Virus record (IMG/VR): IMGVR_UViG_3300037070_001097
Location: 1-20,285 of that record
DNA: 20,285 nt
Strand: one strand, 5' to 3'
DNA from: a virus
Positions 14,164 to 20,285 of this stretch are shown here, one piece after another (the first letter of the stretch is position 1; every line of letters starts with the position of its first letter). The translations under genes and the position numbers were made by a program. The notes under the pieces are model-generated. The model saw only the letters and a list, made by a program, of their open reading frames with translations, did not search any database and had not been told where the DNA came from.

Positions 14164-14597
14164 CAGTGGAGCAGTGCAATCGTCGGAGTCACCTTGATGA
14201 CGTCGTTAGTGAGGAGAACCACAGCGGTCACGTCATCGAAGTTGGCCTGCCCTGGGAACAGCACCGTCTCCGCGTTGTTCGTGACGTAGAAGCCGTTGAT
14301 GGTGGCTCCCGACGCCCCCACCGTGGGGAACGTGACCTGCGGATATGTGGTCTGCCGCCCTGTGTTGCCGGCGCGCTCCGCTAGAGCTCCCCATGTCGCC
14401 GCCGCGAGTGCCTGGTCGGCGTAGGACGTGTACGTCGTCTCGGTGATGTTCGCAATGGTCTGAGCGTGCGTAATCACCGTCGAAGCGGTCTGGGACGTAA
14501 AGAGCTTCAGCGCCAGTGGTGACGTGTACTTGGCCGTGTTCAGCGGGAACTGACCTAGCCAGAGGTCTAGCCCTTCGTCCGGGCACATCTGAGCCAT
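14163..14597 (-). CDS. Small virion-type protein (phage 'LFxNNxTP'-like)
   Basis: 144-residue protein from ATG 14597, overlapping the preceding stop by one base (TAATG). Residues 28-71 (LALKLFTSQTAS, then ETTYTSYADQAL and TWGALA) and 87-109 (VTFPTVGASGATINGFYVTNN) follow a pattern I know from small hypothetical structural proteins of siphoviruses: a leading L-F strand, a T-Y-T-x-Y turn and a G-x-x-G-F-Y-V strand. No catalytic motif or transmembrane segment is present. Likely a minor virion or decoration protein; the family is remembered by pattern only, so the function stays open. Confidence 0.75.
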   Translation of the reverse strand: MAQMCPDEGLDLWLGQFPLNTAKYTSPLALKLFTSQTASTVITHAQTIANITETTYTSYADQALAAATWGALAERAGNTGRQTTYPQVTFPTVGASGATINGFYVTNNAETVLFPGQANFDDVTAVVLLTNDVIKVTPTIALLH

Positions 14598-14791
14598 TAC
14601 GCCTCCGTTCCTTTGTGGCTGCAGTTAGGGCAGAAGCCCGCGCCGTAGTCCACTCCTGACTTCAGCTCTTCTACCGGCCGGCCGGTGAGCACGTGAACCT
14701 GCTCCTTCTCGATGCCGCCCGAGAAGCGCCCCGGATTGCCGACTGTGCCGAGCGCACAGGCGGGGTTTTCGCATAGGTACTTCTTCGCCAT
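14597..14791 (-). CDS. Small zinc-ribbon-like protein (64 aa)
   Basis: 64-residue protein starting at ATG 14791, one base into the stop of the upstream gene (TGATG); a longer open frame upstream is only the shadow of that gene. Cys7 and Cys12 (CENPAC) and Cys54 and Cys57 (CPNC) form two pairs at the ends of the protein, as in a zinc ribbon. The middle (GIEKEQVHVLTGRPVEELKSG) is unremarkable. No partner is known. The pairing with another Cys-rich small gene just upstream is notable. Confidence 0.7.
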   Translation of the reverse strand: MAKKYLCENPACALGTVGNPGRFSGGIEKEQVHVLTGRPVEELKSGVDYGAGFCPNCSHKGTEA

Positions 14792-15066
14792 CAGAGCACT
14801 CCTTCGATTGGTGCCGATATAGGGCCACCGAGCGCATGAACGTGAGTCCGGCTGCATCCGTGGCAGAGCTGGGGAATGTCGTCGGCGCTTGCGAAGACGT
14901 TCTCGCAGCAGCCGCAAGTCTGAAACTTCGGGCTAGCCAGCAGCACCATCCCGGCTTCTCGAGCGATGCGCACGCAGTCGTCGGGCGTAGCCACCAGGCG
15001 CTTCTCGCGGTCGTGGACGCAGTACACCTTCGCGCTACCGCCGAGTACGAGCTGGATACCGGGCAT
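14791..15066 (-). CDS. Small Cys-rich hypothetical protein (91 aa)
   Basis: 91-residue protein with ATG at 15066, preceded by TAGGAGG and a CCC spacer, a strong site that decides this start over the longer in-frame extension, which would cross the terminator hairpin and the capsid stop. A beta-like N terminus (IQLVLGGSAKVYCVHDRE) is followed by a Cys cluster C51, C53, C54, C68 and C71 (CGCC, CHGC) plus nearby His, suggestive of metal binding. The final part has SAPIEGVL. It is the first gene after the capsid hairpin. Function not recognised. Confidence 0.75.
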   Translation of the reverse strand: MPGIQLVLGGSAKVYCVHDREKRLVATPDDCVRIAREAGMVLLASPKFQTCGCCENVFASADDIPQLCHGCSRTHVHALGGPISAPIEGVL

Positions 15067-15079
15067 GGGCCTCCTAAGC

Positions 15080-15105
15080 AGTAGGGGGGCCGAAGCCCCC
15101 CTACT
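15080..15105 (-). terminator. Strong C(UUCG)G hairpin after the capsid gene
   Basis: Perfect 11-bp stem (AGTAGGGGGGC with GCCCCCCTACT) and a UUCG loop closed by C-G in the minus-strand RNA, beginning 10 bases after the capsid stop. There is no U-tract after it, since GCTTAGGAGG and the next ribosome site follow at once. It may be a partial terminator, an RNA-end stabiliser raising capsid mRNA, or both. Confidence 0.8.
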
Positions 15106-15115
15106 CACTCCGCTA

Positions 15116-16429
15116 CTAGAGATGCGTACCGAGATGGAAGAAGCGGTTGACGTCGAACACAACCGCGTTGAAGGCTCCGATAAGCCCCACCTCGTATCCG
15201 CCGATTCGCGGTTCGACCACCCTCAGATCGACCGGGCTGCCGGCGTTCTCTCCGATGAGGAGAGCTCCGGAGTCCCCGATGATCGCGGTGTCCTGGTCGA
15301 AGCCGTGGGAACCGATGACTCTCAGGCCGAAGAAGTTCCCGGTCATCGAGCCGACGTCCAGGCTCCCAATCGGTGACATCTGCACCACCTGGTCGGTGCC
15401 GAGTGCCGCGAGCTGGTAGAAGCGGTTGGCCGACAGGTACAGGGTGTTCGTCCTGTGCCTTGAAACCGTCGCGGTGTTGATGCCGGAGAGGCCCGCGATA
15501 ACCGCCGCGCGCCACTGACCGAATGACTCCGTACCGGCGGTGCCGAGACGCCCGGAGGCGGTACCGACCGTGCCGATAGCGGAAGTCTCCATCGCCTCGC
15601 AGGCGACGGATTCGGTCTGCCTCGCATATGCCTCGGCCGCGAGGTCGAGGTAGAGCGCGAGCACGTCCGGGTTCGACCAGTTCAGTGCCTGCCAGGAGAT
15701 ATTCACGGCACCGAGGTAGGTGTTCGCCGTCAGCGTTGAGCTCGAGACGGTAGGCGCGACGGTGCCGGCCTCCGTCTTCTCAGCCGACTGCAGGATGACG
15801 CTCGGGCGCGTACCGATGACCGGGTACGTCATCGAGCCCCTGTCCAACGGAACGTCCCGCCCAGAATCCACGACGGGCCTCGAACGGTCGATGATGTCGA
15901 GGATGTCCGTCATGTGCGTCGGGTTGATGAGGCCCGCAACGGTCGTCGAGGTCACGTTCTGCAACGTGCGCTCGAGCCGCTCTTCCGCCTGCATCCTGAT
16001 GGCGTTGGGATCGCCCCCGGCCAGCGGGAGGATCTGGCTGCCGAACTTCTCGTCCGTGATGAGCTTGTCCCGTGCGTACTCCGCGAACGAGCGGTAGACG
16101 CTAGGGCCGTTGGAGCGGGGAGTGGCGTAGCGGCGGATACCGCTCTCGCCGTCGCCTTCTCCGTCGCCTTCGTCCGAGCGCAGCACCCTCGAGACGTCTA
16201 CAGCGGCGTCCTGCCGCTCTACGTCGCTTGCGAGAAGGATGATCTCCTCTTCGTACTCCGCGATCTGCTCGCGGTACTTCGTTGCCTGGGCCCGCTCGCC
16301 CTCGCTCTGAGAACGCTTCTCGTCCTCCGCGAGGTCGATCAAGTCCTGGAGCTTCGATGCGGTCCTGTCGCGCTCGTCTCCGAGACGCTCCATGCGCATC
16401 TTTGTGGCTCCCATGACAGCTTGCGCCAT
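15116..16429 (-). CDS. Major capsid protein (HK97 fold)
   Basis: 437-residue shell subunit. Residues 1-100 form a charged, coiled-coil-like scaffold (delta) domain (DRTASKLQDLIDLAEDEKRS, KYREQIAEYEEEI), expected to be removed by the adjacent protease. A flexible acidic stretch DEGDGEGDGESG lies near 86-97. The shell domain follows, with NVTSTTVAGLINP at 158-170, MTYPVIG at 200-206, TYLGAVNISWQAL at 237-249 and VVFDVNRF at 423-430, typical of the family. ATG 16429 is chosen because GGAGG lies six bases upstream; a GTG one codon earlier is less well spaced. It follows a 107-base gap after the protease gene and ends 10 bases before the UUCG hairpin. It may be a substrate of the glycan cassette, but nothing in the sequence proves it. 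Confidence 0.93.
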   Translation of the reverse strand: MAQAVMGATKMRMERLGDERDRTASKLQDLIDLAEDEKRSQSEGERAQATKYREQIAEYEEEIILLASDVERQDAAVDVSRVLRSDEGDGEGDGESGIRRYATPRSNGPSVYRSFAEYARDKLITDEKFGSQILPLAGGDPNAIRMQAEERLERTLQNVTSTTVAGLINPTHMTDILDIIDRSRPVVDSGRDVPLDRGSMTYPVIGTRPSVILQSAEKTEAGTVAPTVSSSTLTANTYLGAVNISWQALNWSNPDVLALYLDLAAEAYARQTESVACEAMETSAIGTVGTASGRLGTAGTESFGQWRAAVIAGLSGINTATVSRHRTNTLYLSANRFYQLAALGTDQVVQMSPIGSLDVGSMTGNFFGLRVIGSHGFDQDTAIIGDSGALLIGENAGSPVDLRVVEPRIGGYEVGLIGAFNAVVFDVNRFFHLGTHL

Positions 16430-16478
16430 CACGCACCTCCGTTGGGTTGAAGTTGCTCTACCCGGCGGGTGCCGCTTA

Positions 16479-16510
16479 CGAGGAGGTGCCGATATCTCGG
16501 GGTGTCCTCG
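16479..16510 (-). other. Intergenic imperfect hairpin upstream of the capsid gene
   Basis: In the 107-base gap between protease and capsid genes (16430-16536), CGAGGA (16505-16510 side) and TCCTCG pair across two symmetric CACC loops, enclosing CCGA-GATA-TCGG. It lies about 50 bases upstream of the capsid ribosome site. I found no convincing sigma70-like promoter in the gap. Possible leader structure; weak evidence. Confidence 0.35.
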
Positions 16511-16536
16511 GCGGGGTGCGCCTTACTAGGGGGATT

Positions 16537-17418
16537 CTACAATGACTTCGCGACGTTGCGCAAAGAATCTGGCACGTCGAGCTTCGCCACACCGTAGTAG
16601 CGAATGAGCCTACGTGCGGCGTCGCCCTTCTCGGTATGCCCGAGAGTGATGCGCCCGCCCGCTATCTGCTTCGCGGCGCGCTGAATCGCTTCGAGGGAGA
16701 TGGAGCCGTCCGGCTCGAGCACCGGGAGCTTCTCTGCCGCGAGGCAGGAAGCGGCCCACTGCTCGTCCGTGAACCGTTCTCGTGTATCGCTCCAGGGAGC
16801 CTTCGAGACTGTCCGCGAGACGAGAGAGGAGAACCCCAGCCGCTCGAGGCGGGCGTCGACGTCGGAGTTGAGCTCGACTGTGACCGGCTCAAGCTCCTCC
16901 GGCGGTGCCTCGCGCACTGCCAGAACCTGCGCCCCCTCAAACGCAGGCTCACGGCAGAGCGCGATGTTGTCGAGGTGCGCCTTGACGCGCTTCACCACTC
17001 CGTCTTCGCGAATGCTCTTGAGCGGCTTCGCCTCGAGCGAGACGCCGGTGAGCACGCCCTCGTTCACCAGCTCGAGCGCCTTGTCGGCGTCCTGCTGAGA
17101 GAGCATGCGGAAGGAGCCCTCGAAACCCTCGTCGCTATCCCGAAATTCCACTCCGCGCCCGACGACGCCGCCTACACCGGGCTGGTGCTCGAAGTTCATC
17201 AGGACGCGGTTGGCTGCGTTCTGCTGCTTGTCGAAGACTCCCGGCATCCACATCTCTTCGTAGGGGATGCCGGTGCCCCCGCGATGCACGGGGTCGACTA
17301 CGCGCTGTGCGACGTTGTACGGCACCACGCGCAGGTCGAGTGTGCGCCCGTCGCCCGAGGCCTCGAGGTCGACCGCGAACTCGCGGTGGATGACCTGGCC
17401 GTCTAGCTCTTCGCTCAT
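16537..17418 (-). CDS. Prohead protease (HK97/S78-like) with C-terminal extra domain
   Basis: 293-residue capsid maturation protease. Residues 11-165 have the family pattern: REFAVDL, RTLDLRVVPYN at 25-35, YEEMWMPGVFD at 53-63, MNFEHQPGVGG at 74-84 with candidate catalytic His78, and TGVSLEAKP at 124-132 with candidate Ser127. Residues 206-293 are separate: SKAPWS, FTDEQWAASCLAAEKLPVLEPDG and SLEAIQRAAKQI, then ARRLIRYYG and VPDSLRNVA. This resembles the DUF6582-like tail on some actinophage proteases or scaffold proteins, recalled by pattern only. ATG 17418 overlaps the portal stop as ATGA; the longer in-frame extension upstream is portal antisense-like shadow and is rejected. The protease should cut the capsid delta domain. 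Confidence 0.9.
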   Translation of the reverse strand: MSEELDGQVIHREFAVDLEASGDGRTLDLRVVPYNVAQRVVDPVHRGGTGIPYEEMWMPGVFDKQQNAANRVLMNFEHQPGVGGVVGRGVEFRDSDEGFEGSFRMLSQQDADKALELVNEGVLTGVSLEAKPLKSIREDGVVKRVKAHLDNIALCREPAFEGAQVLAVREAPPEELEPVTVELNSDVDARLERLGFSSLVSRTVSKAPWSDTRERFTDEQWAASCLAAEKLPVLEPDGSISLEAIQRAAKQIAGGRITLGHTEKGDAARRLIRYYGVAKLDVPDSLRNVAKSL

Positions 17419-18665
17419 TGAGACACTCCTTGGCTCGGGCGAAGCGCGACTACGCTCGCCGTCTGTTGGGCCGGGGTTGCTCCGGCGGAAGGTGGCGTCG
17501 CGAGGTCCATGATGGATTCCTCGGCTGGCTGCGGCGGGAGCTTGAAGATTGCCACCCGTGCTTCCTCCGCACTGACTAGCCCCTTCTCTACCGCCATCGA
17601 CCACGCTTCCACTAGCTCCTTGAACGTGGGCTGGATAGCGGCTTTCGCGTCGAACTCCACATAGGAGCCGCGCGGGAGCATGTTCGAGCTGAGCGAGCGC
17701 TGGACGAATCCGGCAATCGGACTCAACTCGAAGCGCCACCAGTGCTCCCCGAGCATTGCGGGAGACTGGTAGGTAAGCCCTCCCTCCAGAGGCAGGTTGA
17801 GCATGAACGCAGGAACGCCGAACGCGCTTGCAATCGCTCGAGCGTCGAACTCCTGGGCATCGAGCAGCATCAAGTCGGCCGGCGAGAACGAGAGCTTTTC
17901 GAACTCGATCTCCGGCGGCAGCACGGGCGGAGCTCCGCGTCTCAGTGCAGTGCGCTCCACCCACTGGTTCTGAATCGCCTCCGCCTGCTCCTGCGTCAGC
18001 TTGCGCTTCGACTTCAGTACCGCCTTCGGCATCCCCTGGGCGTTCATCACGTTCCCCAGGTCGGCTGCTGCGGTCAGCCCGAGTACCTGCGCTGCGTAGG
18101 ACTGAAGCGCTGATGTACCTCGAACGCTGCCGGCGGAGGGGTCGCGCGTGATCTGCACTACGCGAGCGGGGTCGAGCGGAGTCTGCTTCGAGCGGTAGGA
18201 ACGCTGCCCCCCCGCTACGCCTACGGTGATATTGGCGGGGTCGAGCACCGTCCAGCCCGCGGGGAAGCCGTCGGCGTAGCTCGATGTCAGGTAGATGAAG
18301 GCGTCCCCGTAGCCGTACATGGAACGGACGATGGCAGCAACGGCGTCACCGATGCCGTTCGGGTACCAGATGGGGTCCGGGTTCGCTACCCAGACGGGTT
18401 CCCTCGTACCGAAGAAGCGCAGCGGCATCGAAGAAATCTGCTGGGAGTTGAGCTGGATACAGCGGTTAGCGGCCCAGACGCGCTCGCCTATGCGCGGGCT
18501 GAAGCCTGCGCCCTGGAGGCCGCTCCAGAAGTCCGTGATGGCGGACTGGAAGACGTCCTCGGTCGTGCCGTCGTCGTCGGAGCGCTGAATCTCGAGCGCG
18601 CGCTTGAGCGTCGCGGGGCTTGTAACTACAACCCTCCCCGAGCCGGCGATCTCTTCATACGTCAA
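17415..18665 (-). CDS. Portal protein (HK97 family)
   Basis: 416-residue subunit of the dodecameric ring at the capsid vertex through which DNA enters. Family hallmarks are VWAANRCIQLNSQQISSMPL at 63-82, GDAFIYLTSSYADG at 120-133, LDPANITVG at 141-149, RGTSALQSYAAQV at 182-194, and IASAFGVPAFMLN at 278-290, followed by QSPAMLGEHWWRFELSPI. The start is TTG 18665, overlapping the terminase stop (TTGA), with GGAGG about ten bases upstream. The C-terminal 40 residues are Pro/Ala/Gln rich and probably disordered. The order terminase-portal-protease-capsid is canonical for HK97-like phages. Confidence 0.93.
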   Translation of the reverse strand: MTYEEIAGSGRVVVTSPATLKRALEIQRSDDDGTTEDVFQSAITDFWSGLQGAGFSPRIGERVWAANRCIQLNSQQISSMPLRFFGTREPVWVANPDPIWYPNGIGDAVAAIVRSMYGYGDAFIYLTSSYADGFPAGWTVLDPANITVGVAGGQRSYRSKQTPLDPARVVQITRDPSAGSVRGTSALQSYAAQVLGLTAAADLGNVMNAQGMPKAVLKSKRKLTQEQAEAIQNQWVERTALRRGAPPVLPPEIEFEKLSFSPADLMLLDAQEFDARAIASAFGVPAFMLNLPLEGGLTYQSPAMLGEHWWRFELSPIAGFVQRSLSSNMLPRGSYVEFDAKAAIQPTFKELVEAWSMAVEKGLVSAEEARVAIFKLPPQPAEESIMDLATPPSAGATPAQQTASVVALRPSQGVSQ

Positions 18666-20140
18666 AAGATTTCAACCTCCCCGGTGGTGTCCGGTTGCCC
18701 CATCGCTGCCCAGAGCGCGAGCGTCGAAGCTACGAGCGGTGAGATGTCTACCGTCGATGACTTGCGGCTCCAGGCCCAGCGGTCTAGTAGGGGACGGGTT
18801 CTCGCTCCGCGGATTGCGTTCCAGAGGTCTAGCGAGCCAACGTGCCGGAGCGTCTTCGCGGATACGACGTCGACCATACGACCGCAAGCCTGAGCGTGAG
18901 AAGCGGAGTCCAGGGTAGTGATATTCAGCCCTCGCTCTAGCAGCGCGGGCACTATGGACTTGGCCGGCCCGAGGTCGTCGCACACGATGGCCTGAGGGCC
19001 GTGCTGCGCTTCGAGCTCCTCGAGCCTATCTGGCACCCAATCAACACCGGGGAGCTTCTCGATAACTTCGATGTGCCAGTCTCCAAACTGGTTCTTCCCC
19101 GCGGCTGCTAGCGCAGTGCGTCGTCCGGGAGAGGTGTCAAAGCCGAAGCACACCGGGTCTTGGAGCTTTGATTCCGCGTCTTCGCACTCGCCCCAGAGCT
19201 CCGCGGATATTGGGGAATCGCTCGAGCCGGCGGGATCGGGGTAGTCACCGACTCCGAGCAGCTCTACCGCGAAGGTTCTGCGAGGGAGCGATTTCAGCTC
19301 CTTGTGCATATGCTCGGGGAAGATACGAATACCCCAGGCGGGTGTTGCCTTGCGCCACTCGTCCGGGTCGTGAAATACCGACTCCGGCACCATCTCGGGA
19401 TCGTCGTAGTCAAGGCTCCACTCGAAGTAGACGAGGTTGGGGTCATCCCCGGCTAGCCCTCGGTGACGGAGCCTCGTAAAGACGAGCCCTTGCTGATGGG
19501 AGTCCTGGTCAACCGCGGAACCCGTGTACCACACCTGCGGGTTCTCCTTCGCGCGCAACGTCGGGAAGAGCGCTGCGAGGGCTTCCTCGGGGAGGATCAT
19601 CGCCTCATCGAGAAAGAGGTGGTCGCAGGCGAATCCGCGCCCGCCGCCCTTCGTCCGGGTACGGAACATCATCTGGCGCCCGTCGACTAGGCGAAACCCC
19701 TCTTGCCCGTGCGAGTAGCTAGGCCGCCGGTTATGTACCTGCTTCAGCAAGTCCGGCGTGCGGTCGATCAAGCCCCAGAGCCGGTCGAAGTGGAGACGGG
19801 AGGTAATCGCCTCATGAGCCGAGTGGATCACTAGCTGTGACTCCCACTTGTACATGGAAGTCAGCTGGACAACCTCGAGGATGCCGCCCTTGCCGTTCTG
19901 TCGCGGTACGTTCAGTCCTACCTCGAGCGCGGCCCACTTGCAGTCGATGACACCGCAGGAGCCTTCGATGACATCGCGCTGCCAGGCGTCGAGCTCGAAC
20001 TTGACGCGCTCCGCCATCTCGAAGACGTCATCGGCGCGCGACTCCGTGAAGATGGGAACAGAGCGCACCCGCGGAGCTACGTGCGTGAGCGTTACCACTC
20101 GCGCGAAGTCTTGTTGCGGCCCGACTTGCCTTGGTTGCAC
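18662..20140 (-). CDS. terL: Terminase large subunit
   Basis: 492-residue packaging motor. The ATPase domain has Walker A VPRQNGKG at 78-85, Walker B LFLDEA at 175-180 and WYTGSAVDQDS at 204-214 (coupling region). The nuclease (RNase H-like) domain shows FGFDTSPGRRTALAA at 332-346, AIVCDDLGPAK at 384-394 and VDISPLVASTLALWA at 464-478, giving candidate acidic metal ligands D335, D388/D389 and D465. The RQNGKG Walker A and the general layout are like actinophage TerL proteins. GTG 20140 is preceded by GGAG eight bases upstream but lies inside the HNH gene (49-base overlap); a later GTG at 20098 is a possible alternative. It couples to portal translation through TTGA. Confidence 0.95.
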   Translation of the reverse strand: MQPRQVGPQQDFARVVTLTHVAPRVRSVPIFTESRADDVFEMAERVKFELDAWQRDVIEGSCGVIDCKWAALEVGLNVPRQNGKGGILEVVQLTSMYKWESQLVIHSAHEAITSRLHFDRLWGLIDRTPDLLKQVHNRRPSYSHGQEGFRLVDGRQMMFRTRTKGGGRGFACDHLFLDEAMILPEEALAALFPTLRAKENPQVWYTGSAVDQDSHQQGLVFTRLRHRGLAGDDPNLVYFEWSLDYDDPEMVPESVFHDPDEWRKATPAWGIRIFPEHMHKELKSLPRRTFAVELLGVGDYPDPAGSSDSPISAELWGECEDAESKLQDPVCFGFDTSPGRRTALAAAGKNQFGDWHIEVIEKLPGVDWVPDRLEELEAQHGPQAIVCDDLGPAKSIVPALLERGLNITTLDSASHAQACGRMVDVVSAKTLRHVGSLDLWNAIRGARTRPLLDRWAWSRKSSTVDISPLVASTLALWAAMGQPDTTGEVEIF

Positions 20141-20285
20141 TTAGGGTGCTCCGGCCCGAGGTACTTTCCCGGATTGCGGTCGTCGTGCCCGAGATCCCAG
20201 GGGGCACCGGCTTCGATGCGTCCGCCGCAACTAGCGCAGTGCGCGAGGCCGGCATGTACCCAGGGGGCAAGTTCCGCGCGTACCT
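20092..20285 (-). CDS. HNH endonuclease (N terminus missing at window edge)
   Basis: 63 residues to the stop at 20094-20092 (TAA); the N terminus lies outside the window. The visible part reads CASCGG, then IEAGAPWDLGHDDRNPGKYLGPEHPKCNQGKSGRN, the phage HNH pattern: a CxxC zinc pair, WDLGH with the catalytic His, GPEHxxCN and a final Asn-containing turn. Genes of this type next to the large terminase help genome packaging in cos-type phages such as HK97 (gp74) and stimulate TerL cutting. It overlaps the terminase start by 49 bases. The family is sure; the packaging role is inferred from position. Confidence 0.88.
   Translation of the reverse strand, partial: VRAELAPWVHAGLAHCASCGGRIEAGAPWDLGHDDRNPGKYLGPEHPKCNQGKSGRNKTSREW

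Noticed and set aside
14810-16495. Eleven-base match GGTGCCGATAT at 14810-14820 and 16485-16495
   Set aside because: One 11-base repeat is expected by chance in 20 kb, and one copy lies within a coding frame; no further shared sequence.
16537-17964. 475-residue version of the protease
   Set aside because: The first 182 residues are out-of-frame portal sequence, Arg/Ala-rich without motifs. The ATG at 17418 overlaps the portal stop and begins the protease pattern.
20028-20270. 80-codon frame beginning MPPGYMP on the minus strand
   Set aside because: The neighbouring frame carries the HNH motif (WDLGH, GPEHxxCN); this frame is low-complexity Ala/Ser/Arg sequence.

Overview
This window is a stretch of a tailed double-stranded DNA phage genome (Caudoviricetes) or a prophage of one. 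Every gene I can support lies on the minus strand, so the transcript reads from the right end of the window to the left. The terminase, HK97-type portal, protease and capsid, the frameshifted pair of tail-assembly chaperones and a long tape measure gene indicate a non-contractile, long-tailed (siphovirus-like) particle. GC-rich DNA, frequent GTG starts, an HNH gene next to an actinophage-like large terminase, and the capsid-protease architecture suggest a high-GC, possibly actinobacterial, host. The host is inferred only from style; nothing here proves it.

Layout in transcription order. (1) 20285-15116, packaging and capsid: partial HNH endonuclease, large terminase, portal, prohead protease with a C-terminal extra domain, major capsid protein, then a strong C(UUCG)G hairpin. 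(2) 15066-11174, accessory virion block of seven genes: two small cysteine-rich proteins, a small virion-type protein, a signal-peptide protein with a 17-proline linker and a probable beta-helix, two Ala/Thr/Gly-rich beta-type proteins, and a protein built from about ten 20-residue repeats. (3) 11177-10087, neck: head-tail adaptor and a tail-terminator-like protein. (4) 10090-3397, a ten-gene cassette of carbohydrate-type enzymes: a GT4 glycosyltransferase, a small HTH protein, two SAM methyltransferases, an NAD-dependent epimerase/dehydratase, an asparagine-synthetase-type amidotransferase without its glutaminase domain, and four small GT-A glycosyltransferases. (5) 3346-1, tail: major tail protein, HK97 gp10-like protein, tail-assembly chaperone pair joined by a probable -1 frameshift at CCCCCCA, and the tape measure protein, which runs off the left end.

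The genes are extremely tightly packed. Most junctions are ATGA, GTGA, TTGA, TGATG, TAATG or stop-start abutments, implying translational coupling. No gap exceeds about 110 bases, and no tRNA, integrase, lysis or replication gene is visible. The most interesting feature is the cassette placed between the tail terminator and the major tail protein, so it should be expressed with the virion genes. My inference is that it builds and attaches a methylated, amidated glycan to virion proteins such as the tail tube, the capsid or the repeat protein.
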